DNA of 45,082 nucleotides from CAZAXU01 sp964489245 (GCA_964489245.1 CAZAXU010000016.1:1-45082), one strand, 5' to 3'. Positions 34,016-42,708 are shown, numbered from the stretch's first letter. The notes: generated by a model from the letters alone, not told the origin. Translations and numbers: made by a program.

Positions 34016-35713
34016 ATGAATAAATTAAAACTACTCGGTTTATCTTTAGTCGTAGGATTGACAATGGCAAGTTGTAGTTCCACTAAAGTAGCCACCAAGG
34101 CACCTGCAGAACAAGCGGTGAAAGAAAAAGGCTTTGAGCCACTTCCTCAAATGATAGGAAGTGTTTATAAAGATGAGCAACTAAAAAATTGGCAATTAAC
34201 CAATCCGATGGATAGTCACTATCCGGGAATGAGTGTGGAATTGGCTTATAAAACCATTTTAAAAGACAAGCCTGCCCATGATATTATCGTTGCTGTGATT
34301 GATGCAGGAATGGATATCAATCATCCTGACTTGAAAGATGTGATTTGGACCAATGAAGATGAGATACCCGGAAATGGCATTGACGATGATAAAAACGGTT
34401 ATGTTGATGATGTGCACGGATGGAATTTTTTAGGTGCCAAAGACGGGAAAATGGCCGGACCTGAACAATTGGAAATGACCAGAATCGTAGCAAAATATCG
34501 TTCACAATGGAAAGACAAAACCATTGATGATGTCTCTGTTGCCGATAAAGATATGTTCAAGATGTATCAAAAAGCAGAAAAAGTATTGGCAAAAAAACTG
34601 AAAGAGATGAAACCATTGGAAAAAAGACTAAACGGATTGAAGGCAGTGGCAAATCCCGGTTTTGAAGCAATGAAAAAATATTTGAAAACAGATAAGCTGA
34701 CCAAAGAAGCGGTTGAAGGAATTAAAACAGATGATAAAACGCTGATGCGTGCCAAACAAATGTTCTTGGGAGGTTTGACGCCCGACAGACTGAAAGCTTT
34801 TCAACACTATGTAGATGGTCAAATGAAATATAATTTAAATGTTGATTTTAATGGACGTATCCAAGGAGATAATCCTGATGATTTCAACGATAGAGATTAT
34901 GGAAATCCGAATGTAATTCCTCCGGATGCAGACGAGTTGCATGCCACACATGTGGGAGGAATCATTGCACAAGTGAGACATAACGGTATTGGTGGTGATG
35001 GTGTTTCCGATCATGTGAAATTGATGTCTGTTCGTGCCGTTCCTGACGGAGACGAATATGACAAAGATGTTGCTTTGGCTTTTCGTTATGCAGTTGATAA
35101 CGGAGCAAAAGTGATTAATACAAGCTTTGGAAAATATTTTTCACCTCATAAAGAATGGGTTTGGGATGCTATTAAATATGCAGAAGAACATGATGTGTTG
35201 ATTGTGAACGCAGCAGGAAATGATGGAAAAGATATGGACAAATTAGGCGATAGAATGAGTTATCCGAATGATGGAGATAATGGGAAAGAATTTGTTGACA
35301 ATTTCTTGAATATAGGAGCCATTGGTCCGAATTATGGAGCAGATATGGTGGCATCTTTCAGCAACTACGGACACAAAACCGTTGATATTTTTTCTCCCGG
35401 ACAAAAGATTTATGCCACGGTTCCATTTGGAGAGTTCAAATTTTTGCAAGGAACATCCATGGCATCTCCTGATGCTGCCGGTGTTGCGGCATTGATTCGT
35501 TCAAGATATCCCGAATTGTCTGCATCTGAAGTGAAACATATCATTATGGATTCGGGTCTTGCTCCCCAAATTGAAGTGATTTCTCCACAAGAAGATGATT
35601 ATAAAGGAGAAGCAAAACTGGTTAAATTCAGCAAGCTGTCTAAATCGGGAAGAATTGTCAATGCATATAATGCACTGTTGATGGCAGATGAAATGGCAAA
35701 AAAGAAAAAATAA
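34016..35713 (+). CDS. S8-family serine peptidase (subtilase) lipoprotein with large insertion
   Basis: 565 residues. Lipoprotein signal with Cys20 (MASC). Catalytic triad: Asp96 (VIDAGMDINHPDL), His309 (LHATHVGG), Ser481 (GTSMASPDAAGV). The oxyanion Asn402 is in NAAGNDGKD. Asp and His are 213 residues apart, against about 32 in subtilisin, because of a charged helical insertion (about 140-300). Such inserts occur in a Bacteroidota subgroup. It should be anchored in the outer or inner membrane facing outside the cytoplasm. The order after the MBL hydrolase suggests a shared transcript but no obvious shared pathway. Confidence 0.9.
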   Translation: MNKLKLLGLSLVVGLTMASCSSTKVATKAPAEQAVKEKGFEPLPQMIGSVYKDEQLKNWQLTNPMDSHYPGMSVELAYKTILKDKPAHDIIVAVIDAGMDINHPDLKDVIWTNEDEIPGNGIDDDKNGYVDDVHGWNFLGAKDGKMAGPEQLEMTRIVAKYRSQWKDKTIDDVSVADKDMFKMYQKAEKVLAKKLKEMKPLEKRLNGLKAVANPGFEAMKKYLKTDKLTKEAVEGIKTDDKTLMRAKQMFLGGLTPDRLKAFQHYVDGQMKYNLNVDFNGRIQGDNPDDFNDRDYGNPNVIPPDADELHATHVGGIIAQVRHNGIGGDGVSDHVKLMSVRAVPDGDEYDKDVALAFRYAVDNGAKVINTSFGKYFSPHKEWVWDAIKYAEEHDVLIVNAAGNDGKDMDKLGDRMSYPNDGDNGKEFVDNFLNIGAIGPNYGADMVASFSNYGHKTVDIFSPGQKIYATVPFGEFKFLQGTSMASPDAAGVAALIRSRYPELSASEVKHIIMDSGLAPQIEVISPQEDDYKGEAKLVKFSKLSKSGRIVNAYNALLMADEMAKKKK

Positions 35714-35732
35714 ATATTATACCATTAAGTAT

Positions 35733-35763
35733 AAAAACGGCGGCTCATTGAGCCGCCGTTTTT
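35733..35763. terminator. Bidirectional terminator between the subtilase gene and trxA
   Basis: AAAAACGGCGGCTC and GAGCCGCCGTTTTT form a perfect 14-bp stem with a 3-nt loop; A-tract and T-tract on both sides. Confidence 0.88.
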
Positions 35764-35783
35764 ATATAAATTGTTTTCAAAAT

Positions 35784-36104
35784 CTATTCAACTAGTTGAG
35801 AAAGTGCTTTGTCAAAGACATCAAAGGGGGCAACACCCACTTGTCTTCCAATGGCTTCTCCATTTTGGAAAACCAAAACCGTTGGGATATTGCGCACACC
35901 AAATTCTGCGGCATATTTTTGTTCTTTATCCACGTCAACTTTGGCAACGACAATTTTTTCTCCGTATTTTTTCTCCAATTGATCCATCACGGGAGCAATC
36001 ATTCTACAAGGACCACACCAAACGGCCCAGAAATCAACCACAACCGGTTTATCGGATTTTAAGACAACTTCGTCAAAAGTTTGATCAGTTACTACTACTG
36101 GCAT
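35784..36104 (-). CDS. trxA: Thioredoxin
   Basis: 106 residues, the standard size. Redox motif WCGPC at about 29-33 in VDFWAVWCGPCRM, and cis-Pro region NIPTVLVF. Cytoplasmic disulfide reductant; no signal peptide. Single gene with a good promoter (36140-36172) and a shared terminator. Confidence 0.96.
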   Translation of the reverse strand: MPVVVTDQTFDEVVLKSDKPVVVDFWAVWCGPCRMIAPVMDQLEKKYGEKIVVAKVDVDKEQKYAAEFGVRNIPTVLVFQNGEAIGRQVGVAPFDVFDKALSQLVE

Positions 36105-36139
36105 ATGTTTTAATTTTTATAGGTTTATAAAATTCTGTG

Positions 36140-36172
36140 CAAAAATAGGAATTATTTCAATAGGTTGGTCAA
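36140..36172 (-). promoter_or_regulatory. Promoter of trxA
   Basis: Minus strand: TTG (36172-36170), 22-nt spacer, TATTTTTG (36147-36140). Full match to TTG-N17-23-TAnnTTTG, 36 nt upstream of the trxA start. Confidence 0.65.
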
Positions 36173-36261
36173 CTAAAATCGTGCCGAAAAATCTGGTTGT
36201 AATATTTTTGAAAAATTAATTTTTCATGTCTGAAATATTACAATCTCAGATTTAACACGAA

Positions 36262-37848
36262 TCAAAATTCTGATTTTTCATGTAATTTAATGCCGGGATA
36301 TTTGGTTTTGGTCATTTCAAAAGAGAAAGGAGAATCTGCCAAAAAAACTTGTTTTCCATATTTGTCTTTTGCCAAATAGCGTTGTTTGACACGAATGAAG
36401 TCTTTGTATTCTTCATTTGATGCATCTTCAGGTTCAATCCAAAAGGCTTTATAGACACTCAGGGGTTCATAAGTACATTTGGCGGCATATTCGTGTTCCA
36501 GTCTGTATTGAATAACTTCATATTGCAATGCACCGACGGTTCCGATGACTTTTCTTCCATTCATATCAAGCGTAAAAAGCTGTGCCACCCCTTCGTCCAT
36601 CAGTTGGTCTATGCCTTTTGCAAGTTGCTTGGATTTCATGGGGTCGGCATTGTTGATATATCTGAAATGTTCGGGAGAAAAATTCGGAATTCCTTTGAAT
36701 TTTAATTGTTCCCCTTCAGTGAAAGTGTCTCCGATTTTAAAATTTCCGGTATCGTGTAGCCCTACGATATCTCCCGGAAAAGATTCATCAACAACCTGTT
36801 TTTTTTGTGCAAAAAATGTGTTTGGACTGGAGAACTTATAGTTTTTTTTCAGTTTGGTATGATAGTAGGCTTGATTTCTTTTAAAAATTCCGGACACAAT
36901 TTTCACAAAAGCAATTCTGTCTCTATGTTTGGGGTCGAGATTGGCGTGTATTTTAAATACAAATCCGGTCATTTTGTTTTCTTCAGGGAGCACAATTCTG
37001 GTATTGGCTTCTTTTGGTTGCGGTTGCGGAGCAATTTCTATGAAGCAATCCAGAAGTTCTTGCACACCAAAATTATTGAGTGCCGAACCAAAAAAAACGG
37101 GATGCTGATTTCCGCTGAGATAGGCTTTGTGGTCAAAACTCGGATAGACACCTTCAATTAGTTCCAAATTATCTTTGAGCTCTTCTGCTTTTTCAGTTCC
37201 AATGAGTTCTGCAAGTCGGGGGTCATCAATATTTTTAATTTCTTCCGATTCGGATATTTGTTGTTTTATTTCTCCGAAATAGAGTTTTATTTTTTGTTCC
37301 CGAATATTATAAACTCCCGTAAAATCTGCTCCCATACCAATAGGGAAACTCAAGGGAGTTACGTGCAGTCCGAGTTTTTGTTCAATTTCGTCGAGTAATT
37401 CAAAACCGTCTTTTCCTTCACGATCGAGTTTGTTGATAAAAACAATAATAGGAATATTTCTCATTCTACAGACTTGTACCAGTTTTTCGGTTTGTTCCTC
37501 GACTCCTTTTGCCACGTCAATCACCACGATAACACTATCAACGGCGGTTAAGGTTCTGTAGGTATCCTCGGCAAAGTCTTTATGCCCGGGAGTGTCTAAG
37601 ATGTTGATTTTTTTGTCTTTATAGTAAAAAGCTAATACAGAGGTTGCCACGGAAATGCCTCTTTGTTTTTCAATTTCCATAAAGTCGGAAGTTGCCGCTT
37701 TTTTTATTTTGTTTGATTTCACGGCACCGGCTTCTTGAATGGCTCCGCCAAACAACAGCAGCTTCTCCGTTAATGTGGTTTTTCCGGCGTCGGGGTGTGA
37801 AATAATGCCAAATGTTCTTCTTTTTGCAATTTCTTCTTTGATTCCCAT
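36262..37848 (-). CDS. prfC: Peptide chain release factor 3
   Basis: 528 residues from the ATG at 37848 (MGIKEEIAKRRTFG, the family start). The longer frame to 37926 adds a hydrophobic stretch not found in RF3. GTPase motifs: SHPDAGKT at 17-24, KQRGISVATS, DTPGHKDFAEDTYRTL, NKLDREG. The enzyme recycles RF1/RF2 from the ribosome after peptide release. Single gene with a -7 candidate directly upstream. Confidence 0.95.
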   Translation of the reverse strand: MGIKEEIAKRRTFGIISHPDAGKTTLTEKLLLFGGAIQEAGAVKSNKIKKAATSDFMEIEKQRGISVATSVLAFYYKDKKINILDTPGHKDFAEDTYRTLTAVDSVIVVIDVAKGVEEQTEKLVQVCRMRNIPIIVFINKLDREGKDGFELLDEIEQKLGLHVTPLSFPIGMGADFTGVYNIREQKIKLYFGEIKQQISESEEIKNIDDPRLAELIGTEKAEELKDNLELIEGVYPSFDHKAYLSGNQHPVFFGSALNNFGVQELLDCFIEIAPQPQPKEANTRIVLPEENKMTGFVFKIHANLDPKHRDRIAFVKIVSGIFKRNQAYYHTKLKKNYKFSSPNTFFAQKKQVVDESFPGDIVGLHDTGNFKIGDTFTEGEQLKFKGIPNFSPEHFRYINNADPMKSKQLAKGIDQLMDEGVAQLFTLDMNGRKVIGTVGALQYEVIQYRLEHEYAAKCTYEPLSVYKAFWIEPEDASNEEYKDFIRVKQRYLAKDKYGKQVFLADSPFSFEMTKTKYPGIKLHEKSEF

Positions 37849-38253
37849 ATAATGTTCATTAATTGACGGCAAAAGTAAGATAAAATATTTAGCGATGTTG
37901 AATCCTGCAATCAAAAAAAGAATCAACGGCAGTGCTTTGTTTTTAATTTCCCTTTTTGCGCCTTTTAAGAATAAGATAGGATATTAAAAAACAAAATAAG
38001 GTGTGCGCCACCGTTGATTACACACAAACTCGCAAAACAATTCTACAAAAGTTGTTTTGGTTTAACTATAAACAAACGCCACTTTAGGGTACCCGTTTAG
38101 TGACAAATAAATCATGCTTCATCATCCGTTGTGTTGCTGCTGTATTTTCAAAGATACAGTCGTCGGTGGTGTTTTGGTTGTTAGGTTGACAATTACTCAA
38201 AGTAACAAAATAAATGGGGATGTTGTTTTCAAAACACCACTTCTGACTATACA
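37849..38253. other. Intergenic region with inverted repeats, no gene
   Basis: 405 nt without a supported gene, GC-richer than most spacers here. It holds the prfC -7 element, a CAAAACAA/TTGTTTTG hairpin around 38034-38061, and the perfect 11-bp pair GTGGTGTTTTG (38166-38176) / CAAAACACCAC (38230-38240), 53 nt apart. It also contains the palindrome GGGTACCC near 38088. This could be a structured RNA or remains of a mobile element; I cannot assign it to a known RNA family. Confidence 0.4.
37870..37877 (-). promoter_or_regulatory. Candidate -7 element of prfC
   Basis: Minus strand reads TACTTTTG, matching TAnnTTTG, 21 nt upstream of the ATG at 37848. It lies inside the longer prfC frame and so supports the shorter start. 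Confidence 0.5.
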
Positions 38254-39075
38254 CTATTTATTTTCATATTCATCGCCATTCCAATAGAGACTACTCATCT
38301 CGCTAGAACTTTTATAGGTTTTTATTTGCTTTCCGGTTTCTGCTGTTTCCGTATTGTTAAATATATTTTCATCTTCAATCCAAGGATAAACAATATCCGT
38401 ATTCATTACGGGTTTTTTTATTCCTGCATGAAAAACAAACAACATTGTATTTTCGCTTTTATATAGATCGGATAAGGCTTGGTTTGTTGCGATTACTGCA
38501 ATATCCGGCAATATTCCGTCTCCGTTAAAATCTCCGAAACTCATAAAAGGATAGTATGGATTTTGTGCTTTTTTTTCTTGATTTATTCGTGCCCTGTCTG
38601 CTTCGTTCAGCCACTCCGAATCCGGAATGGTGTAGTAGCCGTCTGTTAAAGAGGATACAGATGAATTGATATATTCTTTATATTCTGCATATTGTTTTGA
38701 GCTCAAATATTCTTTTACTTTTCTTATCGGCCAGTATTTCACAGTGCGTGCATATTGTTCGGTTTTGCAAATTTTTTCAATGCTTTCGTCTTCATGAAAT
38801 TTTATTTTACATCCGTTGTCAAATTGAATGGCACCATCTTTTAATTTTCCGAATATTTTATAGCCACTTTCATCGTTTAGTACAACCTTATCATCTTTTT
38901 CGGTGAAGATGATTGTCCGGTTGAAATCAAAAAAATAAGCATTCAATTGTCTATCGCCACGAAACACTTTGACAAACTTATTATTAAACTTAACCTTGTT
39001 AGAATTACAAGAACTGAGCAATAGAGCAACCACTGATATGTAAAATAATTTTATTTTCAAAACATTTTTATGCAT
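38254..39075 (-). CDS. Hypothetical lipoprotein, probable target of the LytTR regulator
   Basis: 273 residues. Lipoprotein signal with Cys23 (VVALLLSSC). No catalytic domain recognised. A beta-rich middle (about 30-100) is followed by a Tyr/Lys-rich helical part (YWPIRKVKEYLSSKQYAEYK). A calcium-binding-like GDFNGDGILPDIAVI at 181-195 resembles an FG-GAP / dockerin-type Asp loop. Its promoter region carries the 21-bp repeat array at 39164-39245, about 90 nt upstream of the start, so it is probably controlled by the LytTR regulator encoded just upstream (39313-40131). Confidence 0.6.
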   Translation of the reverse strand: MHKNVLKIKLFYISVVALLLSSCNSNKVKFNNKFVKVFRGDRQLNAYFFDFNRTIIFTEKDDKVVLNDESGYKIFGKLKDGAIQFDNGCKIKFHEDESIEKICKTEQYARTVKYWPIRKVKEYLSSKQYAEYKEYINSSVSSLTDGYYTIPDSEWLNEADRARINQEKKAQNPYYPFMSFGDFNGDGILPDIAVIATNQALSDLYKSENTMLFVFHAGIKKPVMNTDIVYPWIEDENIFNNTETAETGKQIKTYKSSSEMSSLYWNGDEYENK

Positions 39076-39126
39076 CCGAAAATTATCTCAACCTGAATAT
39101 TTTGAGATACCTTCCATTTCTATTTG

Positions 39127-39133
39127 CAAGTTA
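39127..39133 (-). promoter_or_regulatory. Possible -7 element of the lipoprotein gene (TAACTTG)
   Basis: Minus strand reads TAACTTG, one base short of TAnnTTTG. It lies about 30 nt downstream of the first repeat of the array at 39164, the placement expected of an activator-dependent promoter with a poor -7 and no -33 element. Tentative. Confidence 0.3.
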
Positions 39134-39163
39134 GATGGTGTGTGTTTTGTGCCCAAAAAAAAA

Positions 39164-39245
39164 TGAAAAACTGCATTTTTAAAATGAAAAACTGTATGTT
39201 TTGAATGAAAAACTGCTTTTTTAGATTAAAAAAGCGCATTTTTTC
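39164..39245. promoter_or_regulatory. Array A: 21-bp-spaced direct repeats, candidate LytTR operator
   Basis: TGAAAAACTG occurs three times, starting at 39164, 39185 and 39206, exactly 21 bp apart. Each copy is followed by a T-rich CATTTTT-like part. A degenerate fourth unit (TAAAAAAGCGCATTTTTT) starts at 39227, again in register. LytTR regulators such as AgrA and ComE bind direct repeats of about 9 bp separated by about 12 bp, the same 21-bp period. The array is 88 nt upstream of the lipoprotein start and just downstream of the LytTR regulator gene. Confidence 0.72.
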
Positions 39246-39312
39246 ACCTCAGGAATTAGCTGAAATCAGATAAAAAAAGAGTCAAAAACGTCAATTGTTG
39301 AAAACAGGTTTA

Positions 39313-40131
39313 TCAATTGTAGAATATTTTCATCTGTTTTCTGACTTCTGATGAGTAGGCTCTACCGATGTTTAGTATTTGTTCGGACACCAAAAGGCGT
39401 TCTTTACTGACATATCCTTTAAAATTTTTGTGTGTTAAATTGACAATAAAGCTGTTACTTATCCTGATAAAATTTGAAGGCAATTGTTTCAATGTATTTC
39501 TGAGTGTTCCTTGGACGAAAAATATTTTATCGTCCATATCGGTTTGAAGCCAAAGGTAGTTGTTGGGCAGCCTTCTTTTTTCTCTGGTTTTATCGAGATA
39601 CATGTCTTTGGAAATAAAAACAATATTTTCAAATTTAATCGGAGCTTTTGAAACACTTCTCATGCCTTTATCTTGAATGTTGCTGAGAAAATCAGTAAGC
39701 GCAAGAAATCCTTCTCGATTTTGAACATTTCTTCTAGATTCATTTTTATTCAAGATGGTTTGGATGGCGCGTATGATATCTTTGGCATTTAGTCTAGGCT
39801 TGGTTTTTACAATAAAATTCTCATGTTTTGTGTCTAAACCTTTTTTAAAAGTTTCATCATCATCCAAAGAGGTTACGTAGATAAACGGAATGTCAAATTT
39901 TTCAGATAAGAGTTTTCCTAAATCAAGACCTGTTTTTTCTCCGTTAAGATTGATATCCAACAGAACAAGATCAGGGCGTTTGGCATTGATTCTTTGCAAG
40001 GCTTCATCAACACTCGGGGTGTACATGTCAATGGAATAGTTTTCTTTTAGTAGAATTCTACGCATGCGCTCATAGAGCAAAGCCTCGTCTTCTACAATCA
40101 GAATGTGATCTTTTGTGATATGTTCTTTCAT
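39313..40131 (-). CDS. LytTR-family response regulator
   Basis: 272 residues from the ATG at 40131 (MKEHITKDHILIVEDE). Receiver domain about 8-130: acidic pocket Glu15/Asp16, phospho-acceptor Asp59 (LVLLDINLNG), Thr/Ser87-88 (YVTSL), Lys109. A linker of about 30 residues leads to a LytTR DNA-binding domain (about 165-270; NNYLWLQTDMDDKIFFVQGT, QLPSNFIRISNSFIVNL, NIGRAYSSEVRKQM). It receives phosphate from the histidine kinase encoded 212 nt upstream on the same strand. The two 21-bp repeat arrays flanking this module are its likely binding sites. Confidence 0.92.
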   Translation of the reverse strand: MKEHITKDHILIVEDEALLYERMRRILLKENYSIDMYTPSVDEALQRINAKRPDLVLLDINLNGEKTGLDLGKLLSEKFDIPFIYVTSLDDDETFKKGLDTKHENFIVKTKPRLNAKDIIRAIQTILNKNESRRNVQNREGFLALTDFLSNIQDKGMRSVSKAPIKFENIVFISKDMYLDKTREKRRLPNNYLWLQTDMDDKIFFVQGTLRNTLKQLPSNFIRISNSFIVNLTHKNFKGYVSKERLLVSEQILNIGRAYSSEVRKQMKIFYN

Positions 40132-40343
40132 GATGAATAATCTTTCAAAAAAAGACGAAATTAGCAAAAACTCATCGGGGAAGCAAGAATTTTAATATTA
40201 TTAACATATTGACTTTTTTAAAAACGAACATGAATAAGCTTTATAAATAGCTGTTCAATTTTTATTTAGTCATGGGGCAAATATTCAGTGCAAATTATAT
40301 TTACTCTGTGGTTTAGAGACGAAATAATAATCTTGATATGGTT

Positions 40344-42280
40344 TTATTTTTTTAATTGAATGCGCAAAGATGTGCCGTTTTTTCCATCCAATTCAAAAGC
40401 AGCTTTTAATTGTTGGCTCAAAAGTTGCATCATACGAATGCCGAATGAAGTGGAGGTTTCAATATCAAAATCTTTGGGCAATCCTTTGCCGTTGTCAGAT
40501 AGTTGCAATGTGCGCACTTGGTTATTCTGGCTTATTTCAATTCGGATATTTCCGGTTTTATTATCAAAAGCATATTTGTATGAGTTGGTTAGAAATTCGT
40601 TGATAATCAGCCCGATGGCAAAGGATTCGTCTGCACTGAATTTTAATTTATCATCAATGTTTTGTGTAATCGTGATTTTGTTGTCGGGGAAAGATTCTTG
40701 GATATTGCCAACAAGTGTTTTGACATAGTCATTCAAATTGATTAGTGTGATATCTTTACTTTTATAGAGTTGTCTGTGCAATTCGTTGATGCTCTGAATT
40801 CTGTTTTGAAGCTCTGTGAGTTTATCTATAAAATTTTCGTCTTCAAAATCGTCTTTCGCTACCTCGATGAATGTGTCTATGATGGCAAGATTATTTTTAA
40901 TGCGGTGATGCAGTTCTCTTTGCAGATTTTCGATTAGTTTTTTTTGTGCTTCAAGCACCTTGTTATGCTCTTCAATTTGTCTTTTGTGTTGTGCAATTTT
41001 TCTTTTTTGAAAAAACAATATAATTGCCGCAAAAAGAATTAGCCCCATAAATGCCAAAGCAATTTTTATGTTTCTTTTATTTCGAATGATTTGTGCTTCT
41101 TTGTCATTGATTTCTTGTTGTTTTTCATAGCTTTCATAACGAATTCTGGCGGCTTGTTCCTTGAAATAGCGTTCAGTTTTGATCAGGCTGTCTTTGAGCT
41201 TTCTATAGTCTTTGAAATAGGAGAGAGAGTTTTTAGGATTGATTTCCGCCAACAAAGACAAAGCATGAAGTTCTTCTTCCAAATTTTTGATTTCTTCGCT
41301 GATGTTGAGTGCAGTCTCGGCATGCTGTTTGGCAAGTTTGTTTCGGTTGTTTTTGTGATAATATTCTGCCAGATGCAAATTGCTGATAATGATTCCTCCT
41401 TTGTCTTCTGTTTGTTCTCTGATGCTTTTTGCTTTTTGCAACAATTCAAAAACTTGTTCGGNNNNNNNNNNNNNNNNNNNNNNNNNNNNNNNNNNNNNNN
41501 NNNNNNNNNNNNNNNNNNNNNNNNNNNNNNNNNNNNNNNNNNNNNNNNNNNNNNNNNNNNNTCTGTTTGTTCTCTGATGCTTTTTGCTTTTTGCAACAAT
41601 TCAAAAACTTGTTCGGTGTTTCCTTTTAACCATAAAATCCAAGCTTTGTTGTCCAAAGCACGGGCATAGATAACCGGTCTTTTTTGTTGCAGGCTGTCCA
41701 TTTTCAAGATTTGATTAAAATGAAAAATGGCTTTGTCATATTGTTTCATGTTTTTATAAATCAGCCCTAAGTTGTTATAATAATTTTGTTGTCTGCTCGG
41801 GTATTGATCGAAATTTTCGACATATAAATTCTTGATTTTTTGATAATAGGCAATGGCTTCTTGATAGTTCTCTTTTCTATATGAGGTGAGTCCTAGAATA
41901 TTATATACCATTGCCCTGCGTTTTAGATTATCTGCCCGTGTATATTGCAAAGTGCTTACGCAATGATATTCCGTAACCGGAAAATCGGAGTTTTCATAGT
42001 CAAGTAAAGAAAGCGCATAATAAGTTTTGTTGATATGGGTAGAATCTTTTCGGCTTAAAAATATTTTTAGAGCACGATTAAGAAAATAATAAGCGCTGTC
42101 TCTTTGATTTTTTTTATGAAACAGTTGCCCTTTTTGATAAAGTGCTGTTGCCAAAGAATCTTTTTGGGGTTGTATTGGATTATTGGAATCTGTTTGCTGT
42201 TTGCAAGAATTGCAAATAAGTACAAAGCTTATCGATAAAAACAAAAGGATTGTTTTTGGGCGCATTGAAAATTTTTGCAT
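40344..42280 (-). CDS. TPR sensor histidine kinase (HisKA_2 type), interrupted by an assembly gap
   Basis: The frame is broken by 100 Ns at 41462-41561. The 55 nt on each side (41407-41461 and 41562-41616) are identical; merging them gives 1782 nt, one open frame of 593 residues. N-terminal signal or lipoprotein-like leader (Cys26), then a periplasmic TPR region (about 45-330; for example YYNNLGLIYKNMKQYDKAIFHF). A transmembrane helix spans about 355-372, followed by a coiled coil. The HisKA_2 dimerisation/phosphoacceptor box RELHHRIKNNLA has phospho-His about 407. The ATPase domain carries N box INEFLTNSYKYAF (Asn about 509) and SDNGKGLP (about 543-550). This Bacteroidota kinase type usually pairs with LytTR or LuxR regulators; here the LytTR gene follows. 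Confidence 0.88.
41407..41616. other. Assembly gap (100 Ns) flanked by a 55-nt exact duplication
   Basis: Bases 41407-41461 and 41562-41616 are identical and surround Ns 41462-41561. A scaffolder evidently joined two contigs that in fact overlap by 55 nt. Removing the Ns and one copy restores the kinase reading frame exactly (1782 nt = 594 codons). Confidence 0.93.
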
Positions 42281-42314
42281 AAAAATAGGGAATTATTTTA
42301 TAAATAACTCCCTA
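42281..42314 (-). terminator. Terminator-like hairpin between the peptide gene and the kinase gene
   Basis: On the minus strand UAGGGAGUUAUUU and AAAUAAUUCCCUA pair over 13 bp (one G-U) around a 3-nt loop. Five Us follow, ending directly at the kinase start codon (42280). Partial termination here would make the peptide mRNA more abundant than the kinase mRNA. Confidence 0.65.
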
Positions 42315-42343
42315 GTAAAAAAGTTTTACTTATACAAGCTGGT

Positions 42344-42535
42344 TTATTTTTCATTTTCGTCGTCATCGTCATCACTAATTCCTTCATCTCCCCAATCATA
42401 GTCGGTTTGTGTGTTGATTTGAATCTGTTTGGATGTTTGGGTATTATTGTTGAAATTAGTTTTATTGCCTTGAGCAAAAGTTATTGCAGTTTGTGTGAAC
42501 AATACAAATACGAATAGATAAAATGCTTTTTTCAT
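42344..42535 (-). CDS. Small secreted acidic peptide upstream of the kinase
   Basis: 63 residues. Signal peptide about 1-22 (MKKAFYLFVFVLFTQTAITF, then AQ). The mature part is about 41 residues: an Asn/Gln/Thr-rich half (NKTNFNNNTQTSKQIQINTQ) and an acidic tail (DYDWGDEGISDDDDDENEK). No cysteines, no known family. It lies 63 nt before the histidine kinase on the same strand, behind array B. A role as ligand or accessory of the kinase is inference. That it is a real gene is supported by the signal peptide, operon position and operator upstream. Confidence 0.65.
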   Translation of the reverse strand: MKKAFYLFVFVLFTQTAITFAQGNKTNFNNNTQTSKQIQINTQTDYDWGDEGISDDDDDENEK

Positions 42536-42539
42536 GGTG

Positions 42540-42616
42540 GTTTCAATTTTAGTGTTAGATATTAGCCATTTGTCCGGCTTTATAAGCCGATTTTAAAATT
42601 GAAACTGCGCAGTTTC
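42540..42616 (-). promoter_or_regulatory. Structured leader with alternative pairings before the peptide start codon
   Basis: A perfect 12-bp inverted repeat (GTTTCAATTTTA at 42540-42551, TAAAATTGAAAC at 42594-42605) encloses a small hairpin (CGGCTT-TAT-AAGCCG, 42575-42589) and ends 4 nt from the start codon. The outer arm shares 42601-42605 with the perfect palindrome GAAACTGCGCAGTTTC (42601-42616), so the two structures exclude each other. It could regulate access to the start codon. Confidence 0.4.
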
Positions 42617-42708
42617 TTGGAATAAAATTTTTTTTTAAGCCGAAGCCATATTTTTTTCCAACTTTGAAACAAAGTTGGAACAAAAAATTCAATCAAAAAA
42701 ATCTTTCT

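Noticed and set aside
39164..39245. CRISPR array
   Set aside because: The units are about 10-18 bp on a 21-bp period with no unique spacers of normal length, and no cas genes are present.
41091..41669. Plus-strand open frames running through the N run
   Set aside because: They exist only because N is read as an open codon, and they are antisense to the kinase.
40344..42280. Two separate genes: a TPR protein and a histidine kinase on either side of the N run
   Set aside because: The flanks of the Ns are a 55-nt duplicate, and collapsing them gives one continuous frame in the same register.
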